Of a stretch of 64,000 nucleotides of DNA, positions 62,464 through 64,000 are shown piece by piece. A program made the position numbers and the translations under genes. The notes under the pieces were generated by a model, which was given only the letters and a program-made list of their open reading frames with translations, was not told where the DNA came from and did no database searches. The stretch spans positions 62,001-126,000 of the forward strand of contig JACJYI010000004.1 in assembly GCA_020636225.1 (NCBI GenBank). Direction: 5' to 3'. Each line of letters opens with the position of its first letter. Position 1 is the stretch's first letter. Source of the DNA: Lewinellaceae bacterium (GTDB lineage: Bacteria > Bacteroidota > Bacteroidia > Chitinophagales > Saprospiraceae).

Positions 62464-63263
62464 CGGATGGATCCAAGTTGTTCTTTGAGTGCGTACAAGC
62501 GATCGCCACCTTTTTTCACCGTGGCGATCCAGTAATCCTGACTGACATATTGATCGATCGAAATTTCACCGATCGGCATGGGGATGACCGATCCGTCCGG
62601 AAGCTCATCCATGTGGATCAGACCAAAGTGATCTCCCCTTGCAATATCCAGGGCCTGGGGAATGCGCACCGTCACGGAGATGACCTTGTCCCGCCGGATC
62701 TCGTTGACCTTGACGACGGCAAACTGCTGTTTGACATGGGTCCGAAAAAAGTTCAGGATATCCGGACTGATACTGGCAATGGCACTGGACAGGGCCGTTT
62801 CAGGAGTGAGCCTGAGCTCGCTCTTCGTGCTGACAAAGTGTTCGCTTGCCAGGATCTCACTGGATTGGACATCGATCAATTTCAAGGTCATGGTGATCGC
62901 TGCACGATAACCGGGCTGCGCTGCGCTGTTGCTCTTGACGAACTTGATCGAGGTGATCTCACCTCCCAGGATGATCTCTGCATTCAGGGCGCGATTCGCA
63001 TCCAGCCAATTGTCAGCCTTGTAATTCTCGGCGGCACGATCCAGGGCCTCCTGGCGTTGTTCTTCACTGGTCATATCCACGACCCGATACCGACCTGATT
63101 TTTGCAGAAGATCGATCACGACTTCAGTGACATGATTATCCAGATGCAGGGCATGATCCTCCTTGAAGTCAAACAAGGGCACGCCGATCCTGACCATATC
63201 CTGGGCAGGAAGAACAGTCGTCCCAAATAAGCACAGGAAAAGACCTACCCTCAGCCAGCTCAT
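62451..63263 (-). CDS. CsgG-like secreted protein
   Basis: The 270-residue protein has a signal peptide (MSWLRVGLFLCLFGTTVLPA), followed by RIGVPLFDFKED and a CsgG/LpoB-type alpha-beta core: VTEVVIDLLQKSGRYRVVDM, AEIILGGEITSIKFVKSN, ITMTLKLIDVQSSEIL. CsgG-like proteins form outer-membrane channels or periplasmic regulators; no Cys follows the signal, so it is not lipidated in the usual way. No curlin-type substrate is nearby. It overlaps both neighbours and is the probable core of this envelope operon. Confidence 0.8.
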   Translation of the reverse strand: MSWLRVGLFLCLFGTTVLPAQDMVRIGVPLFDFKEDHALHLDNHVTEVVIDLLQKSGRYRVVDMTSEEQRQEALDRAAENYKADNWLDANRALNAEIILGGEITSIKFVKSNSAAQPGYRAAITMTLKLIDVQSSEILASEHFVSTKSELRLTPETALSSAIASISPDILNFFRTHVKQQFAVVKVNEIRRDKVISVTVRIPQALDIARGDHFGLIHMDELPDGSVIPMPIGEISIDQYVSQDYWIATVKKGGDRLYALKEQLGSIRCTE

Positions 63264-64000
63264 AACCCCCCTTCAAGTTGACGCAACGTCCTGGAAATCC
63301 CGTTGATCTTCTTCGTGTCTTCCGTCATCAATTGAACCAGACCAGGCAGTACCGCCCTGGTATTGGTGGCCGACTTCTCCACGCTGGACAGGTTCTGTTT
63401 CAACTCTCTGGCCTTTCCGATTGCAGCCGGGGAACGAGACTGTTTCAATTCCTTGAGCTCACTGGTGAGCCCTTCGGTCAGACTTGGAAACAGGTCCTTC
63501 GAACTCTTGACCAGACCGTCTCCGGATCTGGCCATCTCGCCCATGTTCAAGGCTAATTGACCGAAATAGGTCGCACAACTCCTGGCGGCACTGGCCTTGT
63601 CCTCTCCCTTGCACTTTTCGATCCTGGAAGCCAGGAAGGATTGTGCCTCGATTTCCTGTCCCTGCTCATCATAGAAGGTGACCACCTCGACTTCCATGCC
63701 CGTCTGATCATCCTGCTCCGTTGTCAGCTTCACTTCATCGATCCAGGACAGGTTCTCCCTGGAAAAGGATGTATAGTTCTCGTAGAGCGCGCATTGATCG
63801 GTATTGAATTGACCCAATTCGGGGTTCCAGGCGGTCTCCGCACCCAAATAGGCACAATTCTCACGCACGATCCGGATCTTTTCTTCGGATCTCAGGGAGG
63901 ATATTGGTTCTTCATCGCTAAGGACCAGCTCTTCAAATTTGGAGTCCTGAGCAGCCATGAGCCCTGGCATGAACAGGAACAGATAGAATAAGTGTTTCAT
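63260..64000 (-). CDS. Secreted helical hypothetical protein
   Basis: The ATG occupies the last three bases of the window (63998-64000), and the 246-residue product has a signal peptide (MKHLFYLFLFMPGLMA), so the gene is probably complete. The mature protein is helical with cysteine pairs (RENCAYLG, TDQCALYEN, EKCKGE, ARSCATYFG), and the C-terminal ~100 residues form a charged coiled coil. No family is recognised. Its stop overlaps the CsgG-like gene by 4 bp, so it is the first gene of the operon visible here. Confidence 0.65.
   Translation of the reverse strand: MKHLFYLFLFMPGLMAAQDSKFEELVLSDEEPISSLRSEEKIRIVRENCAYLGAETAWNPELGQFNTDQCALYENYTSFSRENLSWIDEVKLTTEQDDQTGMEVEVVTFYDEQGQEIEAQSFLASRIEKCKGEDKASAARSCATYFGQLALNMGEMARSGDGLVKSSKDLFPSLTEGLTSELKELKQSRSPAAIGKARELKQNLSSVEKSATNTRAVLPGLVQLMTEDTKKINGISRTLRQLEGGL

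Overview
The window comes from a member of the Bacteroidota, most likely a Saprospiraceae/Chitinophagales-type bacterium. The evidence is a PorP/SprF outer-membrane protein joined to a giant PKD-repeat protein with a type IX secretion (T9SS) gliding-type C-terminus, a second T9SS type A tail protein, a LytS-type kinase with an N-terminal beta-propeller paired with a LytTR regulator, and the DUF6150 and DUF6175-like families. Base composition is mosaic by eye: AT-richer from about 1 to 30 kb, GC-rich at 30.4-32.3 kb, intermediate to 42 kb, then GC-rich to the end.

Region 1 (1-33 kb) is a defence-like island. A rightward DUF2779 gene (5' end outside the window) and a small partner face a leftward gene train of about 25 kb (26780 down to 1864) in which most genes overlap or nearly touch. 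In transcription order it encodes an exported or anchored beta-rich protein, two DUF4407-type membrane proteins, a membrane-anchored transglutaminase-like protein, a small multi-pass protein, a 1719-aa DEAD helicase with a DUF1998-like region and a C-terminal Vsr-like nuclease, a DrmD-like SNF2 helicase, a small secreted protein, a 1367-aa Eco57I/DrmMI-type adenine methylase, an EVE-like (tentative) protein, a PD-(D/E)XK-like nuclease, a nine-repeat lipoprotein, two unknown proteins, and a CBS-HEPN protein split by an intact IS3-family element with a 4-bp target duplication. This resembles DISARM or Druantia (SNF2 + methylase + DUF1998 helicase) but carries an extra membrane/envelope module. 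It is the best candidate here for an undescribed system. Behind it lie a uracil-glycosylase-like protein, a methyltransferase-like protein, two small unknowns, a GmrSD/DUF262-like protein, a second glycosylase-like protein and a DUF805 gene broken by a TGG-to-TAG change.

Region 2 (33.6-42 kb) is a type IX secretion unit: PorP/SprF, a 2110-aa PKD adhesin-like protein containing a 489-bp internal duplication, and a small secreted protein.

Region 3 (42-55 kb) holds a ClpP-fold lipoprotein with a degenerate active site, a DNA2-like nuclease-helicase, an AAA/DUF4143 ATPase preceded by 33-bp tandem repeats, an HtrA-like lipoprotein protease, a receptor-L-like T9SS protein, two small membrane-related genes and a membrane-anchored J-domain protein.

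Region 4 (55.5-64 kb) is a leftward operon of envelope proteins (CsgG-like protein, small lipoprotein, DUF6175-like protein, coiled-coil secreted protein, DUF6150 protein) running into a LytS/LytTR two-component pair. No tRNA, rRNA or CRISPR array was seen.
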